64,000 nucleotides of DNA from Microbacterium sp. zg-Y625 (GCF_030246925.1 NZ_CP126740.1:3038001-3102000); one strand, 5' to 3'. Shown: positions 7,919 to 15,570, counted from the stretch's first letter. A program made the numbers and translations. Notes: generated by a model not told the origin, from the sequence alone.

Positions 7919-9241
7919 GTGACTTCGCGCGATCCACTCAACCGCGACATCCTGCGCCTGGCCGTGCCGGCGCTCGGCGCCCTCATCGCCGAACCGATGT
8001 TCCTGATCGTGGATGCCGCGCTCGTCGGGCACCTCGGCATCGTCCCCCTGGCTGGCCTCGGCATCGCCGGCGCGGTGCTGCAGACGATCGTGGGGCTGAT
8101 GGTGTTCCTCGCGTACGCCACCACCCCGGCCGTCGCCCGCCGGTTCGGTGCGGGCGAGATGGCCTCGGCGGTCCGCGCGGGCATCGACGGCCTGTGGCTG
8201 GCGCTGGGCCTCGGGGCGATGCTCGCCCTCGCCGGGTCGCTGGCGACGCCGACCATCGTCGGACTGTTCGGCGCGACGCCGGAGGTGTCCGAGCAGGCGG
8301 AGATCTACCTCGGCATCTCGATGTGGGGCCTGCCGGCCATGCTCATCGTCTTCGCCGCCACCGGGCTGCTGCGCGGCATGCAGGACACCGTCACCCCGCT
8401 GTGGATCGCGGGACTCGGGTTCGCGGCGAACGCGCTGCTGAACTGGCTGTTCATCTACGGGTTGGGTTGGGGCATCGCGGGTTCCGCTGCCGGCACGGTC
8501 GTGGCCCAGTGGGGCATGGTGGGCGCGTACGCGCTGGTGGTGCGGCGGTTGGCCCGCCGCCATGCGGCATCCGTCCTGCCCCAGCGCGAAGGCGTGCGCG
8601 GTTCGGCGCGCTCGGGCGCATGGCTGTTCCTGCGCACCGTGTCGCTGCGGGCGGCGCTGCTGGCGACCGTCGGGGTGGCGACGATGCTCGGCACCGACGA
8701 GCTCGCCGGCTGGCAGATCGCGTTCACCATCTTCTCCACCGCCGCGTTCGCCCTCGACGCGCTCGCGATCGCCGCGCAGGCCCTGATCGGCAAGCACCTC
8801 GGCGCCGGCGACGAGCGCGGCGTGCGACGGGTGCTGCAACGCACGCTCGCCTGGGGCGCCTGCTTCGGCGTGCTGGTGGGCGCCCTCGTCGCAGCGGCGT
8901 CGGGGGTCATCGGGCTGGTCTTCACCGGGGAAGCCGAGGTGGCGGCGCTCGTGCAGCCGGCCCTGCTGGTGCTGGCCGTGGCGCAGCCGATCTGCGGCAT
9001 CGTCTTCGTGCTCGACGGGGTGCTGATGGGAGCGGGAGACGTGCGCTACCTCGCCATCGCGGGCGGCCTCAACCTGGTGCCCTTCGTCCCGGCGCTGGTG
9101 CTCGTGGCTGTGCTGCACCCCGTCGGCGCGGGGGGACTTGCGTGGCTGGCGGCGAGCTTCTTCGGCGTCTACATGCTCGCCCGGCTCGCCACCCTCACGT
9201 GGCGCGTGCGCCGCCCCGAGTGGGTCACCGCGGGCGCCTGA
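7919..9241 (+). CDS. MATE family efflux transporter (DinF-like)
   Basis: A 440-residue integral membrane protein with about twelve hydrophobic helices in two similar halves. It begins NRDILRLAVPALGALIAEPMFLIVDAALVGHLG, the first helix of the DinF/NorM family, and the second half restarts near residue 235 (LFLRTVSLRAALLATVG). MATE proteins export cationic drugs or metabolites by Na+ or H+ antiport. The GTG start at 7919 lies 6 nt after TAGGCT, so the transcript is probably leaderless. The stop codon is only 3 bp from the stop of the convergent methyltransferase gene. Confidence 0.9.
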   Translation: MTSRDPLNRDILRLAVPALGALIAEPMFLIVDAALVGHLGIVPLAGLGIAGAVLQTIVGLMVFLAYATTPAVARRFGAGEMASAVRAGIDGLWLALGLGAMLALAGSLATPTIVGLFGATPEVSEQAEIYLGISMWGLPAMLIVFAATGLLRGMQDTVTPLWIAGLGFAANALLNWLFIYGLGWGIAGSAAGTVVAQWGMVGAYALVVRRLARRHAASVLPQREGVRGSARSGAWLFLRTVSLRAALLATVGVATMLGTDELAGWQIAFTIFSTAAFALDALAIAAQALIGKHLGAGDERGVRRVLQRTLAWGACFGVLVGALVAAASGVIGLVFTGEAEVAALVQPALLVLAVAQPICGIVFVLDGVLMGAGDVRYLAIAGGLNLVPFVPALVLVAVLHPVGAGGLAWLAASFFGVYMLARLATLTWRVRRPEWVTAGA

Positions 9242-9244
9242 CCC

Positions 9245-9931
9245 TCACGCCCAGCGGCGGCACCACTCATACATCACGACAGCGGCGGCGGCGCTGGCGT
9301 TGATCGAGCGGGTGGAGCCGTACTGGGCGATCTCGACGGTCGAGGCGGCGGCCGCGAGCGCCTCGGGCGACAGCCCCGGACCCTCCTGACCGAAGAGCAG
9401 CACGCACCGCGCGGGCAGTTCGGCGCGGTCCACGGGCACCGATCCCGGCACGTTGTCGACCGCCACGATCGGCAGGCCCGCCTCTGCCGCCCACGCGGCG
9501 AACGCCGCGACGTCCTCGTGATGGCGCACGTGCTGGTAGCGGTCGGTCACCATGGCGCCACGGCGGTTCCACCGGCGCTTACCCACGATGTGCACCTCGG
9601 CCGCAGCGAACGCGTTGGCGCTGCGAACGATGGAGCCGATGTTCATGTCGTGCTGCCAGTTCTCGATCGCGACGTGGAACGGATGCCGCTTCGCGTCGAG
9701 GTCGGCGACGATCGCGGCCATCGTCCAGTACCGGTAGTGGTCGACGACGTTGCGCCGGTCGCCGTGCGCCAGCAGTTCGGGGTCGTATCGCGGGTCGTCG
9801 GGCCAGGCGTCCGGACCGCCGGGCCACGGCCCCACCCCGTAGGGCAGCGTGGGCTCGGCATCGGCCTCAGGTGCGGCTCGGGTTCCCGCCTCGGGCTCGG
9901 CGGCTCGATCGGATTCCGCGGGATCGGTCAT
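9245..9931 (-). CDS. SpoU-type (SPOUT) RNA 2'-O-methyltransferase
   Basis: A 228-residue trefoil-knot methyltransferase. The three SpoU motifs are clear: NIGSIVRSANAF (about residue 96), CVLLFGQEGPGLS and STRSINASAAAAVVMYEW near the C-terminus. The enzyme should transfer a methyl group from SAM to a ribose 2'-OH of tRNA or rRNA; the exact RNA is not readable. The first 45 or so residues are acidic, Ala/Pro-rich and probably disordered. TAGCCT lies 6 nt before the ATG, which suggests a leaderless message. It is divergent from mntH across a 143-bp gap. Confidence 0.9.
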   Translation of the reverse strand: MTDPAESDRAAEPEAGTRAAPEADAEPTLPYGVGPWPGGPDAWPDDPRYDPELLAHGDRRNVVDHYRYWTMAAIVADLDAKRHPFHVAIENWQHDMNIGSIVRSANAFAAAEVHIVGKRRWNRRGAMVTDRYQHVRHHEDVAAFAAWAAEAGLPIVAVDNVPGSVPVDRAELPARCVLLFGQEGPGLSPEALAAAASTVEIAQYGSTRSINASAAAAVVMYEWCRRWA

Positions 9932-9960
9932 CGAACCAGGCTAGCCACCGCCGCGCAGTC

Positions 9961-10027
9961 GGAATTCCGCCCCACCGCGCCGCAGGCCCGGCCCCCCGCC
10001 CGTTCGCGCACAGCAGGAATTCCGCCC
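9961..10027. repeat. Direct repeat of a 12-mer containing GGAATTCC
   Basis: GGAATTCCGCCC occurs at 9961-9972 and again at 10016-10027, 55 bp apart, between the SpoU gene and mntH. Each copy contains the palindrome GGAATTCC, low in GC for this window. The spacing is close to five helical turns, so the two copies could bind one protein on the same face. Function unknown. Confidence 0.45.
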
Positions 10028-10039
10028 GCACCGACCTCT

Positions 10040-10083
10040 TTTCGGCGCGCCGAAACCTCTGCTAACTTTTCGGCATGCCGAAA
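10040..10083 (+). promoter_or_regulatory. Paired MntR-type operators flanking the mntH -10 box
   Basis: Two perfect 16-bp palindromes of form TTTCGGCNNGCCGAAA lie at 10040-10055 (centre GC) and 10068-10083 (centre AT). A TAACTT -10 box (10063-10068) lies between them, and the second palindrome is centred on the ATG of mntH (10075). A DtxR/MntR-type repressor bound here would block RNA polymerase directly. The adjacent mntR gene is the obvious candidate; binding itself is inferred. Confidence 0.75.
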
Positions 10084-11370
10084 TCTGCCGCGCTCGACGC
10101 GCCGCCGACAGCGCCTCGCCGGGCCGCCGACTCCCGCCGCCTCACCTGGCTGATGGGCCCGGCGATCGTCGCGGGTGTCGCGTACCTCGATCCGGGCAAC
10201 GTCGCCAGCAACATGACGGCGGGAGCCCGCTACGGCTATCTGCTGGTGTGGGTCGTGGTCGTGGGCAACGTCATGGCGTGGCTCATCCAGTACCTCTCGG
10301 CCAAGCTCGGCGTCGTCACCGGCGAGAGCCTGCCGGAGGTGCTCGGCCGGCGCATACGCACCCGCTGGGGCCGGCGCGCCTACTGGGTGCAGGCCGAGCT
10401 CGTCGCGATGGCCACCGACATCGCCGAGGTCATCGGGGGTGCCGTCGCGCTGCACCTGCTGTTCGGCATTCCGCTGGTGTGGGGCGGGGCGATCACCGGC
10501 GTCGTCTCGCTGGCGCTGCTGCTGCTGCAGGCTCGCCGCGGCCCCCGCATCTTCGAGTTCGTCATCGCAGGCCTGGTGGTGATCATCGCCGTCGGCTTCG
10601 TCTTCGGGGTCTTCGTCGCGCCGCCGGATCCCGCCGGGATCGTCGGTGGACTGCTGCCCCGTTTCGAGGGAACCGATTCGGTGCTGCTGGCCGCGTCGAT
10701 CCTCGGTGCGACGATCATGCCGCACGCGATCTACGCCCACTCCGCCCTCAGCCGCGACCGGTTCGCCCCCGCCACCGAGGGCGCGGCCGAGACCCTCGAA
10801 GCCCGCCGCGGCATCTCGATCCCGCGGCTGCTGCGCGCCACCCGGTGGGACGTCACCATCGCCATGGCCGTCGCGGGCACCGTGAACCTCTGCATCCTGC
10901 TGCTGGCGGCCGCCGCCCTTTCGGGCGCGCCGGGGACGGACAGCCTCGAGGGCGCGTACGCAGCGCTGCGTGACGGCATCGGGCCGGTGGTGGCCACCCT
11001 GTTCGCCGTCGGCCTGCTGGCCAGCGGCCTGGCGAGCACCGCCGTCGGCGCCTACGCCGGAGCCGAGATCATGCACGGCCTGCTGCGGGTGCGCATCCCC
11101 CTGCTCCTCCGGCGCCTGGTGACCCTCATTCCGGCGCTGGTCGTCCTCGCCCTCGGCGTCGACCCGACGCTCGCCCTCATCCTCAGCCAGGTCGTCCTCT
11201 CCTTCGGCATCCCGTTCGCCCTCGTGCCGCTGGTGGCACTGACCGCCCGCCGCGACGTGCTGGGCGCCTACCGCAACCGGCCGTGGACGACCGTCGCGGG
11301 CGTGGCGTCGTCGGTGTTCCTCATCGCGCTGAACGCCCTGCTGCTGTGGCTCGTCCTCACGGGGTCATGA
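10075..11370 (+). CDS. mntH: NRAMP-family divalent metal (Mn2+/Fe2+) transporter
   Basis: A 431-residue proton-coupled metal importer with 11 hydrophobic helices. The metal-binding motif in helix 1 reads YLDPGNVASNM (Asp near residue 39), and helix 6 has IMPHAIYAHSAL near residue 215, both diagnostic of NRAMP. It brings Mn2+ (possibly Fe2+) into the cytoplasm. TAACTT is 6 nt before the ATG, so the transcript is leaderless, and its start codon lies inside a repressor palindrome. A DtxR-family regulator follows 23 bp downstream, which supports manganese control. Confidence 0.95.
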   Translation: MPKSAALDAPPTAPRRAADSRRLTWLMGPAIVAGVAYLDPGNVASNMTAGARYGYLLVWVVVVGNVMAWLIQYLSAKLGVVTGESLPEVLGRRIRTRWGRRAYWVQAELVAMATDIAEVIGGAVALHLLFGIPLVWGGAITGVVSLALLLLQARRGPRIFEFVIAGLVVIIAVGFVFGVFVAPPDPAGIVGGLLPRFEGTDSVLLAASILGATIMPHAIYAHSALSRDRFAPATEGAAETLEARRGISIPRLLRATRWDVTIAMAVAGTVNLCILLLAAAALSGAPGTDSLEGAYAALRDGIGPVVATLFAVGLLASGLASTAVGAYAGAEIMHGLLRVRIPLLLRRLVTLIPALVVLALGVDPTLALILSQVVLSFGIPFALVPLVALTARRDVLGAYRNRPWTTVAGVASSVFLIALNALLLWLVLTGS

Positions 11371-11393
11371 CCGGGCCCCGGTAGCCTGGATCG

Positions 11394-12038
11394 GTGCCCG
11401 CGTCCCGTCCCGTCGCCGACGATTACCTGAAGACGATCTACCACCACACCGAGTGGCAGGGCGATCCGGTGACGCCGTCGCGACTGGCATCCGAGCTGGG
11501 GCTGGCTCCCTCGAGCGTCACCGAGATGGTGCAGAAGCTCGCCGCGCAGGGCCTGGTCACCCACCGCCCGTACGGCCCCGTGCAGCTCACCGACGAGGGG
11601 ATGCGCCGGGCGGCCGCCGTCATCCGCCGACACCGCCTGGTCGAGACGTGGCTCGTGCGCGAGTTCGGCTACGCCTGGGACGAGGTGCACGACGAGGCGG
11701 AAGTGCTCGAGCACACCATCAGCGACCGGCTGCTGGAGGGCATCGCCGCCCGCCTCGGCCACCCCCGGTTCGATCCGCACGGCGATGCCATTCCGGATGC
11801 CGACGGCACGGTGCACCGCGAGCCCTTCGTGCTGCTCGCGCGCGCCGACGCGGGGCACACCGGCCGCGTGCTGCGGGTGAGCGACCGGGACCCGGCGTTG
11901 CTGCGCGCGTGCGAGGAGGCCGGCCTCGACGTGGGGCACACGCTCACCGTGGTCGGCGACGGCACCGTCTCGATCGACGGAGCCCCCGCGATCGCGCTGC
12001 CCGCCGGTGCGGCGGAGGCGATCTGGGTCACCGCCTGA
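11394..12038 (+). CDS. mntR: DtxR/MntR-family metal-dependent repressor
   Basis: A 214-residue regulator. The N-terminal winged helix (DDYLKTIYHHTEWQ, then PSRLASELGLAPSSVTEMVQKLAAQGLV) is followed by the dimerisation/metal domain (RRHRLVETWLVREFGYAWDEVHDEAEVLEHTISDRL) and a C-terminal FeoA/SH3-like part. With bound Mn2+ it should repress mntH just upstream, where two matching palindromes occur. The GTG start at 11394 is 6 nt after TAGCCT, so this gene can also be transcribed alone as a leaderless message. Its stop is 6 bp from the convergent SDR gene. Confidence 0.9.
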   Translation: MPASRPVADDYLKTIYHHTEWQGDPVTPSRLASELGLAPSSVTEMVQKLAAQGLVTHRPYGPVQLTDEGMRRAAAVIRRHRLVETWLVREFGYAWDEVHDEAEVLEHTISDRLLEGIAARLGHPRFDPHGDAIPDADGTVHREPFVLLARADAGHTGRVLRVSDRDPALLRACEEAGLDVGHTLTVVGDGTVSIDGAPAIALPAGAAEAIWVTA

Positions 12039-12044
12039 CCCGCG

Positions 12045-13022
12045 TCAGCCGCGCACCCGCCGCCGGGTCCGCGCTGCCTGCTCGAGCGGCCACGCCACGC
12101 GGGTGGCCTCTTCGCAGAACTCCCACAGGCGCGCCGCCCGCTCGGGGTCGCGCGTGATCTTCGACGAGGTCGCCGTGCGGGGCGCGCCGCGGGCGACGAG
12201 CCCGGGACCCCAGAACGACCCGTTCTCGGCGGCGGGGTCGACGAGCGCCCGCACGAGCGGCCAGGCACCCCGCTCCTTGGACTGCGCGACCGCCGCCTGC
12301 AGGTTCGCGGTGAACCGTTTGCCGCGGCTGGGCTCGTTGACCCCCTGGATGCCACGGGTGCGGCCGCTCGTGGAGTATCCGGGGTGGGCGACGACGCTCT
12401 CCACCGCCACACCCGCGGCGGCCAGCCGACGCGCGGCTTCGAAGCCCACGGCGGCGGTCATGACCTTCGACTGCACGTAGGCCCGCCAGCCGGTGTAGCC
12501 CTTCTCGAGCTCGGGGTCCTCGGGGTCGTACGACCACAGCGACGTCGCCATGCTCCCGACCCACACCATGCGTCCGCCGGCCGCCGCCAGTGATGTCAGC
12601 AGCTCACCGGCCAGGGCGAAGTGACCCAGCACGTTGGTGGCGAGCACCACCTCGTGACCGTCGGCGGTCAGTTCACGGGTCTTGGGCGGATGCACGATGC
12701 CGGCGTTCAGCAGCAGCCCGTCCAAGCCCCGCCGCCCGCGTGCGGTGGCGGCGGCAGCGCGCACCGAGCCGAGGTTGCTGGTGTCCAGCAGCAGAGTCTC
12801 CACGGTGCCGGGGCCGGCATCCCCCAGCTGTCGCATGAGCGCGCCGCGGGCGGCGGCGAGCCGGTTGGGATTGCGCCCGGTCATGACGACGTGGGCTCCC
12901 GCGGTCGCCAGCTGGAGCGCGGCGAAGAACCCCAGCCCTTTGTTGGAGCCGGTGATCAGGTAGCGGCGGCCCCCGAGGTCGGGAAGGCGCTCGGGGTCCC
13001 AGTCATCGTCGCGTCGCGGCAC
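12045..13022 (-). CDS. Short-chain dehydrogenase/reductase (retinol-dehydrogenase-like)
   Basis: A 325-residue SDR. The cofactor motif is GSNKGLGFFAALQLA (TGxxxGxG type) near residue 25 and the NAG stretch LLLNAGIVHPP follows. The catalytic Tyr-x-x-x-Lys is YVQSK near residue 180, with Ser in VGSMATSLW before it. The larger size and YVQSK pattern resemble WW-domain oxidoreductase/protochlorophyllide-type SDRs; the substrate is unknown. I chose the GTG at 13022 since TAATGT lies 7 nt upstream. The long in-frame upstream extension runs through the neighbour's promoter and is not credible. Confidence 0.85.
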   Translation of the reverse strand: MPRRDDDWDPERLPDLGGRRYLITGSNKGLGFFAALQLATAGAHVVMTGRNPNRLAAARGALMRQLGDAGPGTVETLLLDTSNLGSVRAAAATARGRRGLDGLLLNAGIVHPPKTRELTADGHEVVLATNVLGHFALAGELLTSLAAAGGRMVWVGSMATSLWSYDPEDPELEKGYTGWRAYVQSKVMTAAVGFEAARRLAAAGVAVESVVAHPGYSTSGRTRGIQGVNEPSRGKRFTANLQAAVAQSKERGAWPLVRALVDPAAENGSFWGPGLVARGAPRTATSSKITRDPERAARLWEFCEEATRVAWPLEQAARTRRRVRG

Positions 13023-13029
13023 CCTTCCG

Positions 13030-13057
13030 ACATTAGAGCCACCCGCGCCGTTAGGCT
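13030..13057. promoter_or_regulatory. Face-to-face overlapping promoters
   Basis: The two start codons at 13022 (minus) and 13064 (plus) are only 41 bp apart. TAATGT on the minus strand (13035-13030) and TAGGCT on the plus strand (13052-13057) are at leaderless distance from their starts. Each gene's -35 region must therefore fall on the other's -10 box, so the two promoters should exclude each other. Inference from spacing. Confidence 0.55.
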
Positions 13058-13063
13058 GGCCCC

Positions 13064-13870
13064 ATGCGGACCCGTGCCGACATCGACTGCTGGCTGACCG
13101 ACATGGACGGCGTACTCGTGCACGAGAACCGTCCGATTCCGGGAGCCGCCGAACTGCTGGCACAGTGGCGCGACACCGGCACCCCGTTCCTGGTGCTGAC
13201 GAACAACCCGATCTTCACGCCGCGCGATCTCAGCGCACGGCTCCGCGCCTCGGGGCTCGACGTGCCCGAGGAGAGCATCTGGACCTCGGCGCTGGCGACG
13301 GCGGAGTTCCTGCGCTCGCAGCTGCCCGGCGGCACCGCCTACGTCATCGGCGAGGCAGGGCTGACCACCGCCCTGCACGAAGCCGGCTACATCATGACCG
13401 AGACGCAGCCGGACTACGTCGTGGTCGGTGAGACGCGCCAGTACTCGTTCGAGGCGATCACCCGGGCGATCCGGTTCATCAACAACGGGGCCCGGTTCAT
13501 CGTCACGAACCCCGATGCCACCGGCCCGACCCCGTACGGCGTCGTCCCCGCCACCGGAGCGTTCGCGGCGCTCATCACCAAGGCCACCGGTCGGGAGCCC
13601 TACGTGGTCGGCAAGCCCAACCCGATGATGTTCCGCTCGGCCCTCAACCGCATCGGCGCGCACTCCGAGTCCACCGGCATGATCGGCGACCGCATGGACA
13701 CCGACGTCATCGCGGCGATCGAGGCGGGCCTGCACTCGGTGCTCGTGCTCACCGGCATCAGCGACCGCGCCGAGATCGAGCGCTACCCGTTCCGCCCCGA
13801 CGAGATCCTCGACTCCGTCGCCGACCTCGTCACCGAGCCGATCGAGACCGAGCTGCCCGAGGTGCTGTGA
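13064..13870 (+). CDS. HAD-IIA family phosphatase (NagD-like)
   Basis: A 268-residue haloacid-dehalogenase phosphatase of subfamily IIA. Motif I is WLTDMDGVLVHE with nucleophile Asp13 and acid/base Asp15. Motif II is FLVLTNNP, the motif III Lys is in YVVGKPNPMMF, and motif IV is MIGDRMDTDVIAAIEAGL. Members hydrolyse small phosphates such as UMP, 4-nitrophenyl phosphate or glycerol phosphates; the physiological substrate is open. TAGGCT lies 6 nt before the ATG. The stop overlaps the next start (TGATG), so it is coupled to the YdeI-like gene. Confidence 0.92.
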   Translation: MRTRADIDCWLTDMDGVLVHENRPIPGAAELLAQWRDTGTPFLVLTNNPIFTPRDLSARLRASGLDVPEESIWTSALATAEFLRSQLPGGTAYVIGEAGLTTALHEAGYIMTETQPDYVVVGETRQYSFEAITRAIRFINNGARFIVTNPDATGPTPYGVVPATGAFAALITKATGREPYVVGKPNPMMFRSALNRIGAHSESTGMIGDRMDTDVIAAIEAGLHSVLVLTGISDRAEIERYPFRPDEILDSVADLVTEPIETELPEVL

Positions 13871-14442
13871 TGGGGGCCTTCGACGAGGCCGAGGTGCTGC
13901 GGGCGGCGGATGCCGCCACCTGGCGCGCGTGGCTGGAACGCCACCACGCGTCGTCGCGGGGGGTGTGGCTGCTGCGCCCGCGGGCGGGGGTCGTGCTGGA
14001 ACTGGTGGACTACGGCGATGCCGTGCGTCAGGCGCTGTGCTTCGGCTGGATCGACGGCACGGTGAAGCCCCACGACGCCGAGACGATCGGGCAGTGGTAC
14101 GCGCCCCGCCGTCCCGGCAGCGGCTGGGCGGCGACGAACAAGGCCCGGGTGGCGGAGCTCGAGGCCTCGGGCGAGATGGCCGAGGCGGGACGGCGGGTCA
14201 TCGCCGAGGCGAAGGCGAGCGGCGCGTGGGAGCTGCTCGACGGCCCCGAGGCCGGCATCGAGCCGCCCGAGCTGACCGCGGCGCTCGACGCGGTGCCGGT
14301 CGCTCGGGCGAAGTGGGATGCCTTCCCGCCGTCGGCGCGCAAGATGGGACTGACTGCGGTGGCGATGGCCAAGCGCACCGAGACGAAGGCGGCGCGCATC
14401 GCGAAGATCGTGGCCGACGCGGCGGAAGGAAGACGACCCTGA
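13870..14442 (+). CDS. YdeI/OmpD-associated family protein
   Basis: A 190-residue member of the bacteriocin-protection/YdeI family: WRAWLERHHASSRGVWLL at the N-terminus, then ALCFGWIDGTVKPHDAETIGQWYAPRRPGSGWAATN, the family's most conserved block (split here across two phrases in the family description). A Lys/Glu-rich C-terminal helix follows (MAKRTETKAARIAKI). Its function is unknown; related proteins have been linked to resistance to antimicrobial peptides. The ATG overlaps the HAD gene stop by one base, so translation is coupled. Two very small membrane-protein genes follow. Confidence 0.8.
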   Translation: MGAFDEAEVLRAADAATWRAWLERHHASSRGVWLLRPRAGVVLELVDYGDAVRQALCFGWIDGTVKPHDAETIGQWYAPRRPGSGWAATNKARVAELEASGEMAEAGRRVIAEAKASGAWELLDGPEAGIEPPELTAALDAVPVARAKWDAFPPSARKMGLTAVAMAKRTETKAARIAKIVADAAEGRRP

Positions 14443-14549
14443 ACGAGTTCGAACAGACCCTGCTCCTGGTGTCGGTGGCGGCGATGACCGCGACGACGCT
14501 CGTGATCGTCGTCGTGCAGTACGTGCGCGGGCGGGGCCGGGAGGACTGA
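14439..14549 (+). CDS. Possible 36-residue single-span membrane peptide
   Basis: An in-frame stretch, overlapping the YdeI-like stop codon, encodes NEFEQTLLLVSV, a hydrophobic segment ending TTLVIVVVQYV, and a basic tail RGRGRED. It looks like a real single-pass membrane peptide in an operon position, followed 1 bp later by another small membrane gene. The start is uncertain: a CTG at 14439 would couple it to the upstream gene, and the only ATG (14484 region) falls inside the hydrophobic part. Low confidence in the start, moderate in the coding. Confidence 0.4.
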   Translation: MNEFEQTLLLVSVAAMTATTLVIVVVQYVRGRGRED

Positions 14550-14550
14550 C

Positions 14551-14733
14551 GTGGCCGTCGCGCTGGCGGTGTCGGGGCTCGTCGTGCTGCTGGTGGCGCT
14601 CGTGCTGTTCGTGCGGTCGTCCCGCCAGGCATCCGCCGCCGGTGCGACGACGAACCGCCGGACGCTCGTCATCCTGACGTTCCTCGGGCTGCTGCTCGCC
14701 CTGGCGTCGCAGCTGCCGGTGTTCCAGGGGTGA
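14551..14733 (+). CDS. Small two-span membrane protein, 60 aa, unknown function
   Basis: A GTG start follows the GGGAGG ribosome site. The product has one hydrophobic helix at residues about 3-22 (LAVSGLVVLLVALVLFV), a short polar basic loop (RSSRQASAAGATTNRR) and a second helix at about 38-57 (LVILTFLGLLLALASQL). It lies 1 bp after the previous small open frame and ends the HAD operon. No family is recognised. The hairpin topology and operon position make it more likely real than chance. Confidence 0.5.
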   Translation: MAVALAVSGLVVLLVALVLFVRSSRQASAAGATTNRRTLVILTFLGLLLALASQLPVFQG

Positions 14734-14776
14734 CGCGGCCTGTCGCGGCGGGATCGGTCCGCCGGGGCGGGGCGAT

Positions 14777-14880
14777 GCGGCATCCCCTCGCCACAATTTC
14801 GGAGAACGACGGTTCTTCGGAGCGAAACGGGGATTCGCGTCCGAGATCGTGCAGATCCCCGAAGAAACGGGGGATGCCGC
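14777..14880. terminator. Large nested inverted repeat between convergent genes
   Basis: Perfect 11-bp outer arms, GCGGCATCCCC (14777-14787) and GGGGATGCCGC (14870-14880), enclose an inner pair CGGGGAT/ATCCCCG near 14828 and 14855. It sits between the end of the small-membrane-protein operon and the end of pyrE, so it could terminate both. The loop is too long for a simple intrinsic terminator, so another role is possible. Confidence 0.5.
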
Positions 14881-14894
14881 GCGGGGCGCGGTCG

Positions 14895-15473
14895 CTACTG
14901 CGGCTGCAGGCCCAGGTCGTCGAGGTCGATCGCGGCGAGCCACTGCAGGCCGGCGGCCTCGACGGCATCCTGCGCGCCGGTCTTGCGGTCGACGATCACG
15001 GCGACGGCGACGGGCTCCGCGCCCTCGCGGCGCAGGGCCTCGACGGCCTTGAGCGCCGACTGCCCCGTCGTGGAAGTGTCCTCGACCACGACGACCCGCT
15101 TTCCGGCGACGTCGGCCCCCTCGACCTGGCGGCCGCGGCCATGGTCCTTCGGCTCCTTGCGCACGACGAAGGCGTCGAGCGGGGTGCCGGCGTGCACCGA
15201 CTCGTGCATGATCGCGTTGGCGATGGGGTCGGCCCCGAGGGTCAGCCCGCCCACGGCGACGACCCCGTCGACGTCGCGCACGAGGTCGAGCATGATGCGT
15301 CCGATCGCGGGCGCGGCGCGGTGGTCGAGCGTGAGCTTGCGCATGTCGACGTAGTAGGTCGCCTTCTTGCCCGAAGACAGCGTGAAGTCCCCGTGGAACA
15401 CGGCCTCGTCCTTGATCAGCGCGATGAGCGCCTGGCGGTCGGCTTCGAGGGCGGGCGTGGAGGCGACGGTCAT
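14895..15473 (-). CDS. pyrE: Orotate phosphoribosyltransferase
   Basis: A 192-residue type I phosphoribosyltransferase that joins orotate to PRPP, giving OMP in pyrimidine synthesis. The PRPP loop VVVVEDTSTTGQSALKAVEAL lies near residues 115-135 (given in two parts in the family: VEDT then TTGQS). The N-terminal FTLSSGKKATYYVDMR and the VGGLTLGADPIA segment are typical of OPRT. Start 15473 is supported by TAGACT 7 nt upstream. The first repeat array begins only 24 bp from the start codon and would occupy the promoter's -35 region. Confidence 0.95.
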   Translation of the reverse strand: MTVASTPALEADRQALIALIKDEAVFHGDFTLSSGKKATYYVDMRKLTLDHRAAPAIGRIMLDLVRDVDGVVAVGGLTLGADPIANAIMHESVHAGTPLDAFVVRKEPKDHGRGRQVEGADVAGKRVVVVEDTSTTGQSALKAVEALRREGAEPVAVAVIVDRKTGAQDAVEAAGLQWLAAIDLDDLGLQPQ

Positions 15474-15496
15474 GCCCTCGAGTCTACGGACGCCGC

Positions 15497-15570
15497 CGAG
15501 TGAGTATTCGCGGTGCCGAGTGAGTATTCGGAGTGCCGAGTGAGTATTCGGAGTGCCGAGTGAGTATTCG
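15497..15570 (+). repeat. GAGTGAG repeat array 1 (4 copies)
   Basis: Four copies of CGAGTGAGTATTCG at 15497, 15517, 15537 and 15557, period exactly 20 bp, linkers of 6 bp. It is in the divergent gap between pyrE and pntA and covers the expected pyrE -35 region. Confidence 0.95.

Noticed and set aside
6217..9303. A 1028-codon plus-strand open frame across the M13 peptidase and MATE genes
   Set aside because: It is antisense to the peptidase and out of frame with the MATE gene, Arg/Gly-rich and without domains: a high-GC shadow.
13023..13163. Longer start for the SDR at 12045-13022
   Set aside because: It would read through the promoter and first codons of the divergent HAD gene; the extra residues are low-complexity.
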